The translations under genes were made by a program, and so were the position numbers. Source: a virus. Taken from it: a stretch of DNA of 45,907 nucleotides. Below, piece by piece: positions 29,848-37,914 of the stretch (positions are counted from its first letter, which is position 1; each line of letters starts with the position of its first letter). The notes under the pieces were generated by a model. That model had not been told where the DNA came from, did not search any database, and saw only the letters and a program-made list of their open reading frames with translations. The stretch is from the IMG/VR virus record IMGVR_UViG_3300042517_000301, positions 1-45,907 of that record. The stretch is one strand, 5' to 3'.

Positions 29848-31548
29848 ATGCTTGGTATGCCTACTTTTGATTTTACGAGTGAGCGTGGTAAGCAAGAGTT
29901 TCAGAAGTGGGTTACTTTTTCTATTAAGAATGAGATTAATTCTTATGCTCGTCAGGTGCTTAGTATTGATAATACTGGTGTGTCTGGTGGTGGGGGTGCT
30001 CCTTCTGGGCCTGCTGGTGGTGTTTTGTCGGGTAATTATCCTGATCCTTCGTTTGCTGTTGATATGGCTACGCAGACAGAGTTGGATAATCATGCTTCGG
30101 ATACTACTAGTGTTCATGGTATTGCGGATACGAGCCTGCTTCTTACTACTGCGGATCTTACAGGGGTTGTTTATCAGAACACTCCTTACTTAGATTTTAA
30201 TATTGTTACTCCCGGCGTTGTTGCAGAGGGACAATTAGCGTGGAATGATACTGCTGGAACCATAGAGTTTGGGCTTAAGGACGGTAATGTTACGATGCCT
30301 ATTGGTACTCGTAGCGTTGCTAGAGTTAAACACGCTGATAATAGTGGACTTACCAAGGGTAAAGTTGTTTATATTGTAGGTTCTAGTGGTACTAATAAGA
30401 CTGTTCGTTACGCGCTTGCTACTTCGGATGCTACGTCTGCTCGTACTTTTGGTGTAGTATCTGAAACTGTTAGTGGTGGTGCTAAGGGTTTTATTACTAC
30501 TCAGGGTCTTATTGAGAATATTAATACTATTAGTCTTACTGAGGGCGCTGCTATTTGGGTGTCTCCTACTACTGCTGGAGAGTTAACTACTACTAAGCCG
30601 GTTGCTCCTGATCATCTTGTACTTGTTGGCTGGTGTATTCGCAGTCACGCTACTACTGGCGTTATTTTTGTTCATGTTGTTAATGGTTTCGAGTTAGACG
30701 AGTTACATGATGTACAGATTATTAGTGCTACAAATAATCAGGTTATTCAGTACGAGTCTGCTACTAGTTTGTGGAAAAATAAGACGCTTACTATTCCTAC
30801 TCCTGTTACTGTTAGTGATACGCCTCCGGCTAGTCCTAGTAGTAATGATTTGTGGTATAATTCGTCTAATGGTAAGACTTATATTTATTATGATTCTTTC
30901 TGGGTTGAGGTTGGTAATACTGGTGCTGTTGATCTTACTGCTGATATGGTTATTCCTGCTGGTATGATTATGCCTACGGCTGGTAGTGTTGAGCCTAGTG
31001 GTTGGTTGTATTGTTATGGTCAGAATCTTAGTCGTACTACTTATGCTCGTTTGTTTACGGCGGTTGGTACGACGTATGGTGTTGGTGATGGTTCTACTAC
31101 TTTTGGTATGCCGGATCTTCGTGGTCGTACTATTGCTGGTAGGGATAATATGGGGGGTACTACGGCTAGCCGTATTACTAGTGGTGGCGCTGGTATTGTT
31201 GGTACTACGCTTGGTGCTGCTGGAGGTACACAAACGCATACACTAGATACCACACAAATTCCTAGCCATAATCATGGAGGAGCCACAGGAAACGATAGTC
31301 CTGATCATAGCCACTCTACTAACCAAACCGCTCTTGGAGAAACGTCTGGTATGTATCATCGTACTGGTAACTTTACTTTTGGCTCTGGTGATACTGGTGG
31401 TGGTGGCGGGGCTGGCTCTAATCTTAAAGCAGTACCTAGCGGTGGTGCTAGCGCAAGGCACACACATAGTGTTACGGCGCAAGGTGGCGGACTTGCGCAT
31501 TTAAATACTCAGCCTACAATTATTTTAAATTATTTAATTAAAACGTAA
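29848..31548 (+). CDS. Tail fibre with collar domain
   Basis: A 566-residue fibre. The N-terminus may attach to the tail; residues about 50-68 hold a Gly-rich GNYPDPSF segment common in fibre shafts. A module DTPPASPSSNDLWYNSSNGK leads into a tail-collar domain (SGWLYCYGQNLSRTTYARLF, then GSTTFGMPDLRGR), ending with IPSHNHG and a His/Gly-rich tip. It probably recognises the host surface. The 30.2-31.5 kb part has variable codon use, indicating shuffled segments. Confidence 0.82.
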   Translation: MLGMPTFDFTSERGKQEFQKWVTFSIKNEINSYARQVLSIDNTGVSGGGGAPSGPAGGVLSGNYPDPSFAVDMATQTELDNHASDTTSVHGIADTSLLLTTADLTGVVYQNTPYLDFNIVTPGVVAEGQLAWNDTAGTIEFGLKDGNVTMPIGTRSVARVKHADNSGLTKGKVVYIVGSSGTNKTVRYALATSDATSARTFGVVSETVSGGAKGFITTQGLIENINTISLTEGAAIWVSPTTAGELTTTKPVAPDHLVLVGWCIRSHATTGVIFVHVVNGFELDELHDVQIISATNNQVIQYESATSLWKNKTLTIPTPVTVSDTPPASPSSNDLWYNSSNGKTYIYYDSFWVEVGNTGAVDLTADMVIPAGMIMPTAGSVEPSGWLYCYGQNLSRTTYARLFTAVGTTYGVGDGSTTFGMPDLRGRTIAGRDNMGGTTASRITSGGAGIVGTTLGAAGGTQTHTLDTTQIPSHNHGGATGNDSPDHSHSTNQTALGETSGMYHRTGNFTFGSGDTGGGGGAGSNLKAVPSGGASARHTHSVTAQGGGLAHLNTQPTIILNYLIKT

Positions 31549-31557
31549 GGAGTGTTA

Positions 31558-31731
31558 ATGAACCCTATTTTAATTTCATTTAAAAATCCTTTTTATGATG
31601 AAGAGGTCAAGGATATTCCTATGTTTTTAAATGTTGCATTACACATGGACGGTAATGATAAAAGAATGCTTATTTCTGGGACTGCTACAATAGAGTTAAA
31701 TGCCGATAATACTATTAAAGAAACTAATTAA
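31558..31731 (+). CDS. Small hypothetical protein in the fibre cassette
   Basis: A 57-residue protein starting MNPILISFKNPFYDEEVKDI and ending IKETN. AAGGAG precedes the ATG. It is A/T-rich (TTA, AAA, ATA codons) unlike neighbouring G/T-rich genes, indicating separate origin. It could be a fibre chaperone or tip subunit; this is only position-based. Confidence 0.62.
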   Translation: MNPILISFKNPFYDEEVKDIPMFLNVALHMDGNDKRMLISGTATIELNADNTIKETN

Positions 31732-31747
31732 AAGGTAAGGAGGTAGC

Positions 31748-33205
31748 ATGGCAATAGACTTTCCCAATAGTCCTACCTCCGGTCAACGTTTTGCTAGTGG
31801 TGGAGTAACATGGACGTATGATGGTTCTAAGTGGAACCTTACGGGTTCTACTACAGCGTTCGCTCCGGTCGGTACTATTATTTCTTATACTGGTACTTAT
31901 CCTCCTAATGGTTGGCTTAAGGCTGATGGGGCTAGTGTGCTGCGTAGTTCTTATCCTACCTTGTTTGGTCTTATTGGTGTTTCGTTTGGTCCGGGTAGTG
32001 TGCCGGGTACAACGTTTGCACTTCCTGATTATCGTGGTACTACGGGTATTTTTATTATTCGTGTTACGGATGATAGTGTTGCGTTGACTACTTCGGCTAG
32101 TCTTATTGGTGTGCCTGTTGGTTCTTTACAATTGTTTGCTATGACTAGTGTTCCTACTGGTTGGGTTCGTGCTGATGGTCAGGCGCTTAGTCGTACTGCT
32201 TATGCTGATTTGTTTGCTAGTATTGGTACTACTTATGGTAGTGGTGATGGTTCTACTACGTTTAATGTTCCTAATATTAGTGGTAGTGGTGCTGGTTCGC
32301 CTTTGTATTATATTAAGAGTGTTCTTAGTGGTGATGTGCAGCCTAGTACTGTTGCTCATGCGTCTAGTCATATTCGTGGTGGTTCGGATATTATTGATGC
32401 TGATCGTGCTCAGGTTGATTTTATTCCTACCCGTTATACGCGAGACTCTAGTCCAGCAGAGGCAGGAACAGTTACAGATCTTACGGCACATCTTAAGGGA
32501 ATTGATACGCTTGTTGGGCAAGGGCATATTGTCTGTACTTCTTCTACTCGTCCTACTAGTCCTTCAACAGGTACTATGATTTATGAAACTGATACTGGTT
32601 TTATTGTTATTTATAATGGTAGTGGTTGGATTCGAATGATGAGCCCTGCCAGTCCGCCGGGAATGATACTTATTAATCCTACAAGCGTTACTAACGCTAC
32701 TAATACTAGTGGTGCTATTACGTTTTCTAATGTTGCTAGTTTTAGCGTTAATGGTGTTTTTTCTTCTGCTTATACTAATTATAAATTAATTGGTAGTATT
32801 GCTAATCCTGCCGGTGTCCCTCAAAATGCTGTTATTAGATTACGCGCTTCTGGTACTGATAATACTTCTGCTGTTTATACAAAAATTCAACAGTATAGTT
32901 ATCCTACTTCTGGTCCTTCTAGAGACGCATATAATAATTTAACTTATGCTGGTTTTTGTTCTATGAGTAGTACTCAAAATGCTTTTAGTGGGGATATTAT
33001 GACTCCTTATGCCACTATGCCAACATACGGTTTATTTTTGGGAACTTTTATTGGATCTTCTACAAGTATTGAGGCTGGTACCTTTCAATGGACGCATAAT
33101 GCAAACTCATCGTTTGATGGTTTTACTATTGGCGGTCCGGGCGCGGGAGGTAGTAATAATGTTAGTGGTTGGCTACGAGTATATGCTTATAGAGATTCTA
33201 TTTAA
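31748..33205 (+). CDS. Tail fibre with two collar domains and a receptor-binding tip
   Basis: A 485-residue protein. FASGGVTWTYDGSKWNL opens it; two collar repeats follow (NGWLKADGASVLRSSYPTLF; GWVRADGQALSRTAYADLFA), then a linker module YETDTGFIVIYNGSGW. The last about 180 residues form a beta domain ending SGWLRVYAYRDSI, like receptor-binding tips of other phages. AGGAGGTAGC precedes the ATG. The tip-coding part is A/T-richer than the collar part. Confidence 0.82.
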   Translation: MAIDFPNSPTSGQRFASGGVTWTYDGSKWNLTGSTTAFAPVGTIISYTGTYPPNGWLKADGASVLRSSYPTLFGLIGVSFGPGSVPGTTFALPDYRGTTGIFIIRVTDDSVALTTSASLIGVPVGSLQLFAMTSVPTGWVRADGQALSRTAYADLFASIGTTYGSGDGSTTFNVPNISGSGAGSPLYYIKSVLSGDVQPSTVAHASSHIRGGSDIIDADRAQVDFIPTRYTRDSSPAEAGTVTDLTAHLKGIDTLVGQGHIVCTSSTRPTSPSTGTMIYETDTGFIVIYNGSGWIRMMSPASPPGMILINPTSVTNATNTSGAITFSNVASFSVNGVFSSAYTNYKLIGSIANPAGVPQNAVIRLRASGTDNTSAVYTKIQQYSYPTSGPSRDAYNNLTYAGFCSMSSTQNAFSGDIMTPYATMPTYGLFLGTFIGSSTSIEAGTFQWTHNANSSFDGFTIGGPGAGGSNNVSGWLRVYAYRDSI

Positions 33206-33217
33206 AGGAGGTGTTGT

Positions 33218-33757
33218 ATGCCATTATTTGGTAGTGGTCACGAAATAGTAACTAGTGCAACTCGTCCTAGTGTGCCTACTGATGGGCAAATTATTTATGA
33301 AACAGATACTAAACGAGTATTAGTATACAATGGTACTAGTTGGGTTATTGTAGATAATCTTAGTCTCACTTATACACCTACTTTTTGGGTTAGAAAATTA
33401 TCTTCAATGACTGGTGCAGGTACGGTTGTTTTTGATAATACTGTTGAAAATATAGGCACACATTATTCTACTTCTACTGGCTTATTTACTGTTCCCGTTG
33501 CGGGTTTATACACATTTACTTGTCAAACTATTGCAACTACTGTAGGAAGTTATTGGTGTTTTAGAATAAATGGAACTAATTATGTTGGTCCAACACCATA
33601 TAAAGATGTGGCTGGTTATTCAAGTTTAAGTGCAAGTATTAATATTAATTTATCTGTAGGAAATACAGTGGGTATTTATAATATTTCAGGGCAATTCTAT
33701 GGTGATGGTGGTAATATTCATAATAATTTTTCAGGAAGTTTAATTTCTTATCGTTAA
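33218..33757 (+). CDS. C1q-like receptor-binding protein
   Basis: A 179-residue protein: linker IIYETDTKRVLVYNGTSWV, then a C1q/TNF-like jelly roll (STSTGLFTVPVAGLYTFTCQ, DNTVENIG, ININLSVGNTVGIYN, and a C-terminal FSGSLISYR). Trimeric C1q folds serve as phage tips or minor virion decorations. AAGGAGGTG precedes its ATG. The codons are A/T-rich. C1q assignment rests on the typical GxFTxPxxGxYxF pattern. Confidence 0.78.
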   Translation: MPLFGSGHEIVTSATRPSVPTDGQIIYETDTKRVLVYNGTSWVIVDNLSLTYTPTFWVRKLSSMTGAGTVVFDNTVENIGTHYSTSTGLFTVPVAGLYTFTCQTIATTVGSYWCFRINGTNYVGPTPYKDVAGYSSLSASININLSVGNTVGIYNISGQFYGDGGNIHNNFSGSLISYR

Positions 33758-33772
33758 TAAAGGAGGTGTTTA

Positions 33773-34816
33773 ATGGCAACAACAAACTTTACATTCACAA
33801 CCTTCACAGGAAGTGAAACAGCCGGATGGAACAGTATCAACACTGTTATTAACAGCATTGATGCACAATTATACGCTAAGGCTAGTGGTATTGCTAGTGG
33901 TGGTTCGTCGGGTCAAGTATTGACTTGGAGTGGTACTAGTTGGGTTGCGGGTACTGTTGGGGCTAGTGGTATTGATAATAATGCTGTTGCTCTTGGTACT
34001 AAGACTACGGGTGATTATGTTGCTAGTGTTGCGGCGGCTGGTAGTGGTGAGGTTGTGGTTACTGGTAGTGGCGAGTCTGCTGCGGTTACGGTTCGTTTGG
34101 CGGATAATACTGCTCTTCGTGGTGCTGCTACGGTTGCTACGCCGCCTACTTATACGGCTGCTTCTACGGGTACTGTTGGTCGTATTCCTGATGCTAGGTA
34201 TGTTACTGATGCTTTGTCTTATGCTACGAGTGGTGGTGTTACTCTTAGTGGTGATGTGACTGGTGCTACTAATGCTAATAGTATTGGTACTGGTGCTGTG
34301 ACTAATACTAAGATTGATGATGTTGCTGTTACGAATACTAAGATTCTTTATAATGCGGTTACGAATGATAAGATTCTGCCTCAGACTTTAACGTTGGATC
34401 GTTTTGCTCCTAGTGTTGGTAGGTATACGCCGCTCTCTATTACTACTTCTGGTGATATTACTGTTGATTATCTTTCTTCTAGTACTAATGGTACTATTAG
34501 TGTTACGGGAACTAGTCCTAGTATTTATGAGACTCTTCCCGGTGTTAGTAATCGGTTTATGACTATTAATCATGCGTCTACGCCTATTGTATTGTCTCTT
34601 CCTAATACTCTTGGTGTTACTGGTGATGTTATTACGCTTTGCCAGACTGGTGCTGCGAGTGTTACGATTACTCCTAAGAGTGGTGCTACTGCTACTATTA
34701 ATGGTTCTACTAGTAATACTTATCTTATTGGTGGACAGTATGCTATTGTTACTCTTATTTGTCTTTCTAATTCTGGTTCTAATGGTACTTGGGTTATTAC
34801 TGGAGAGTATACTTAA
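33773..34816 (+). CDS. Tail fibre-like protein
   Basis: A 347-residue Ser/Thr/Gly-rich protein with coil and beta repeats: SSGQVLTWSGTSWVAG, TLSGDVTGATNANSIGTGAV, then paired VTNTKI repeats (shaft-like), and a C-terminal beta domain (DVITLCQTGAASVTITPKSG). AGGAGGTG precedes the ATG. It probably forms a long fibre shaft with a C-terminal trimeric head. Its stop overlaps the next start (TAATG). Confidence 0.75.
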   Translation: MATTNFTFTTFTGSETAGWNSINTVINSIDAQLYAKASGIASGGSSGQVLTWSGTSWVAGTVGASGIDNNAVALGTKTTGDYVASVAAAGSGEVVVTGSGESAAVTVRLADNTALRGAATVATPPTYTAASTGTVGRIPDARYVTDALSYATSGGVTLSGDVTGATNANSIGTGAVTNTKIDDVAVTNTKILYNAVTNDKILPQTLTLDRFAPSVGRYTPLSITTSGDITVDYLSSSTNGTISVTGTSPSIYETLPGVSNRFMTINHASTPIVLSLPNTLGVTGDVITLCQTGAASVTITPKSGATATINGSTSNTYLIGGQYAIVTLICLSNSGSNGTWVITGEYT

Positions 34817-36084
34817 TGCAAACTATTTTGTCGGGTAAAAAAGATAAGAAGTTGTATGCGGCTAATTTGACTGCAACAGGAGCATTGCATCCCACTGTTA
34901 TGCGCGTAAATAGTTATTATGATAATTATTTTTCTTCTCCACAGAGTCCTTTTCTTGCTTCTCCAAATGGCAAATACTTTTTTTGTAGAAATTATACTAA
35001 TGTTTATAATAATCAATCTAATTTTATTATTGTTCCAACTTCTTCTGATTGGTTATACAGTACTGATTATGGTAAAACTTTTACAGCAATTACTTTAACA
35101 GGAACCGGACAATTAAATCCTAGTAGTACTACTGGTGCAGCGTATCCGGGAACTTATAATAGTAATATTAGTAATACAGGCATGTTATATTATTCTTATA
35201 CTACTTATAATGGTAGCGGAACATTGCAAAGGTTGGATTTAAATACTAATACAACAACTAGTATGGGTACTTTTACTGCTGGAGGAACTAACAATGGCGA
35301 ATTAGGTTCAAGTGTTAGCGCAGATGGTACTACTATTTTTGTTACTATTTATGCGGCTAGTAATAGTGCTTTAAATTCTGTTAAATATTGGATATCTACT
35401 AATAGTGGTGGTTCGTTTACTGAGTACAGTATTACTGGTTTTACTAATGCTCAAAGTATTCCAAATAGTGTTTTAATTAGCGAAAATGGTCAAAATATTT
35501 TTTGGCTTAATAGAGTTGGAGCAAGTGGTGGGGGATATTTTTGGAGATACTCTACTAATTATGGTACTACTTTTTCAATTGCTACTGGATTACCAACTAA
35601 TATTGATCTTTATGGGTCTAATAGTATGAGTGGTAAATGTATTACTCTTACCGATTATTCAAATAATATTTATTATTCGGATAATTATGGCGCTTCTTTT
35701 ACTACTCAAAGTCTTACTGATTTTCCTTTAGGTTCTAATGGAGGTAGTAGAAGGGTTTTTTATGGTCCTTATAGCGGATGGGTCAAGCCATATCAAACAT
35801 ATAATAGGCAAGACACTACAATTGGTGCATATATGGATTATAATAATTTTAATGTCTATAACTATGCTGGCTCTACTAGTAATAGAACTATGTTTAAACA
35901 ATCTTTTAAACAAAACAACTATGGTAATACAAATATTTTTTCTAGTTTATCTGCTGGTCAGTGCGCTTTTGCCGCGGCAGGACAAACAAATTATTGTTAT
36001 GTTGCAGAATTTTTGTATAATCGTGCTAACACAAGCAGTTTATTTTCTGGTACGTTTAATTTATATCGTAAATATTTACGTTAG
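34816..36084 (+). CDS. Asp-box (sialidase-like) beta-propeller tail protein
   Basis: A 422-residue protein with four Asp-box motifs (SxDxGxxF type): STDYGKTF (about 82-89), STNSGGSF (194-201), STNYGTTF (246-253) and YSDNYGASF (near 288-295). These mark a beta-propeller related to sialidases and WD40-like glycan-binding proteins. No complete Arg triad of a sialidase can be assigned, so it may bind rather than cleave sugars. Coding bases are A/T-rich, unlike the flanking internal-protein genes. Likely host-range factor. Confidence 0.75.
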   Translation: MQTILSGKKDKKLYAANLTATGALHPTVMRVNSYYDNYFSSPQSPFLASPNGKYFFCRNYTNVYNNQSNFIIVPTSSDWLYSTDYGKTFTAITLTGTGQLNPSSTTGAAYPGTYNSNISNTGMLYYSYTTYNGSGTLQRLDLNTNTTTSMGTFTAGGTNNGELGSSVSADGTTIFVTIYAASNSALNSVKYWISTNSGGSFTEYSITGFTNAQSIPNSVLISENGQNIFWLNRVGASGGGYFWRYSTNYGTTFSIATGLPTNIDLYGSNSMSGKCITLTDYSNNIYYSDNYGASFTTQSLTDFPLGSNGGSRRVFYGPYSGWVKPYQTYNRQDTTIGAYMDYNNFNVYNYAGSTSNRTMFKQSFKQNNYGNTNIFSSLSAGQCAFAAAGQTNYCYVAEFLYNRANTSSLFSGTFNLYRKYLR

Positions 36085-36094
36085 GAGGTGAGTA

Positions 36095-36832
36095 ATGGCT
36101 TTTATTACAGATAGTGTACGCGCACAAAACGCGTTCAACACAGCCTTAGATCAGGCTAAAACAACTACAAGAGACTTATTCTCCTCTTTTGGTTTAACTA
36201 AACAGGATCCTCAGACTGGTTCTTGGAGTAGTAGTATTCCCGGTCAGGAGTATGCTCCTAGTAATATGGTTAGTTTTAATCAGGAAACGGGTACGGCTAC
36301 GATTAATCAGACGGCGTTGGATGCGGCGCGTAGTGGCGAGTTTGGTACTTCGTTTGGTTATAATCGTATGAGTCAGGCTATGGGTCAGGGTGCTTCTCGT
36401 GAGGCTCAGGCTGCTGCTGATGTTCGTGGTCGCGGGTTGGGTGGTGGTGGTCTTGGTCGTCAGGCTAGGGCTGCTGCGGAGTCTCAGCAGGCTGTTGAGC
36501 AGACTGGTGTTGTTTCGGATTTGTTGTCTAGTCTTGGTCAGACGTATGCTGGTACTGCGGAGAAGTTTGGTGATTGGATGGGTAGTCGTGTTGAGGGTGC
36601 TGGTGCTGTTGGGCAGAGTGTTGCTGAGACTAATGCTTCTAATCCTTATTCGGCTCCCGCTGCTGCTCCGGTGGCTCCTGTTGCGGAGACTGGTGGTTAT
36701 AGTAAGATTGGTACTCCGGGTGGTAATGCGCCTAGGCAGCCTAAGGGTGGTCAGTTGTATACTGGTCCGGGCGGCGTTAGTTGGCAGTATCGTATTAATG
36801 GTCCGTCGGGTAAGGGTTGGTATAAGAAATGA
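36095..36832 (+). CDS. Putative internal virion protein
   Basis: A 245-residue Ala/Gly/Gln-rich protein (NRMSQAMGQGASREAQAAAD; LGGGGLGRQARAAAESQQA), with a Gly/Pro-rich C-terminus ending NGPSGKGWYKK. AGGAGGTGAG precedes the ATG. Its place before two more large virion genes and its low-complexity helical nature fit a podovirus ejection protein; no family is recognised. Confidence 0.6.
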   Translation: MAFITDSVRAQNAFNTALDQAKTTTRDLFSSFGLTKQDPQTGSWSSSIPGQEYAPSNMVSFNQETGTATINQTALDAARSGEFGTSFGYNRMSQAMGQGASREAQAAADVRGRGLGGGGLGRQARAAAESQQAVEQTGVVSDLLSSLGQTYAGTAEKFGDWMGSRVEGAGAVGQSVAETNASNPYSAPAAAPVAPVAETGGYSKIGTPGGNAPRQPKGGQLYTGPGGVSWQYRINGPSGKGWYKK

Positions 36833-36847
36833 TTGGGGGTACGTATT

Positions 36848-37903
36848 ATGGCTAGTCCGAAGGCTGGTAAGGGTGGTAAGGGCGGTAAGGGCGGCAAGGG
36901 TGGTCTTGCGGCTTCTTTAAAGGCGCTTGGAATTAAGAATGTTACTCCTGAACTAATTCGTGCTGCTCAGGATTTGACGGGCACTAGTGGTGTTATTGAG
37001 TCGCTTAAGAAGCCTAGTGGTGCTGAACAGTATTATGGTAATGCTGTTGGTCGTTTGAAGTCGGATGCTGATATTGCGGCTGAGTCTGCGGGGGCGTTTG
37101 ATCGTACTCGTAAGATTGCGCAGGATATGGCTATTAGTGTTCCTGAGGTTGTTTCGGGTTTTACTAGTGCTTTGGGTGGTTTGACTGGTGATTTGGGTGC
37201 GTTTTCTGGTGGTGATTCTCGTGCTTTGGGTGGTTTGACTAGTGCTGGTGAGTCTGTTGCTGGTGCTGTGACTAGTGCTGGTAGGTCTGCTCAGGGTGTG
37301 TCTGCTAGTGTGGCTGATTTGATTGCTGCTAATGCTGATTTGTATAGTGCTCAGTCGCGTACTAATCGGGATTCTAAGCGTGAGGAGTTGTTGTTGGCTA
37401 AGCGTAATGCTGAGGATACTCGTAAGAATGCGCTTATTACTGCTCGTTCTGGTGCTAAGACTGGTTTGTTGTCTAATTTGTCTACTTTGTTGGGGCTTGT
37501 TCCGTCTGGTGGCGGTGGGGGTTATGGTTCTGGCGGTGGTTCTGGCGGTGGCGGTGGTGGTTCTGGCGATCTTACGCAGGGCGTTGAGTGGACTCCGGCT
37601 ATGCTGAATACTAGGGATCAGGGTATTCGTATGGAAGGTATGATGGGCGGTATGGGCGCTAGTGGTACTACCGTAAAGCCTGCTTCTGATGTTACGGGAA
37701 CGGGTTCTATAAGTTATAGTAATTCTGGTGCAAACGCTGGTCCTCCGAGTAGTGGGTTCCGGCGTGCTCCGGGTTACGGGTCTACGTATGGTCCGGGCAC
37801 TCCTTATAAAACTTTAAGTGATTATAATAAGGCTATTAAGAATGAAAAGACTAATCAAATCTTTTCTAGCGGTAAATTTGGTCAGTATAGCAGTCAAAAA
37901 TAA
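36848..37903 (+). CDS. Putative internal virion protein with Lys-Gly repeats
   Basis: A 351-residue protein. The N-terminus carries four KGG units (residues 8-19), then helices (AASLKALGIKNVTPELIRAA), repeated ALGGLTG/ALGGLTSAG segments, a charged helix (SKREELLLAKRNAEDTRKNA), and a Gly/Ser run (about 220-245). The C-terminus is Gly/Tyr-rich. ATG 36848 follows GGGGGT. A basic flexible protein of this type may bind packaged DNA or line the ejection channel. Confidence 0.6.
   Translation: MASPKAGKGGKGGKGGKGGLAASLKALGIKNVTPELIRAAQDLTGTSGVIESLKKPSGAEQYYGNAVGRLKSDADIAAESAGAFDRTRKIAQDMAISVPEVVSGFTSALGGLTGDLGAFSGGDSRALGGLTSAGESVAGAVTSAGRSAQGVSASVADLIAANADLYSAQSRTNRDSKREELLLAKRNAEDTRKNALITARSGAKTGLLSNLSTLLGLVPSGGGGGYGSGGGSGGGGGGSGDLTQGVEWTPAMLNTRDQGIRMEGMMGGMGASGTTVKPASDVTGTGSISYSNSGANAGPPSSGFRRAPGYGSTYGPGTPYKTLSDYNKAIKNEKTNQIFSSGKFGQYSSQK
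36869..36904 (+). repeat. Tandem 9-bp repeat encoding KGG x4
   Basis: Four copies of AAG-GGy-GGy in frame give a Lys-Gly-Gly tract near the protein N-terminus. Codon drift between units (GGT/GGC) suggests it is not a fresh duplication. Confidence 0.85.
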
Positions 37904-37914
37904 AAGGAAGTTTA

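Noticed and set aside
34789-34815. Nine-codon extension of the propeller gene
   Set aside because: It lies inside the previous fibre gene; the ATG at 34816 is coupled to that gene's stop (TAATG).
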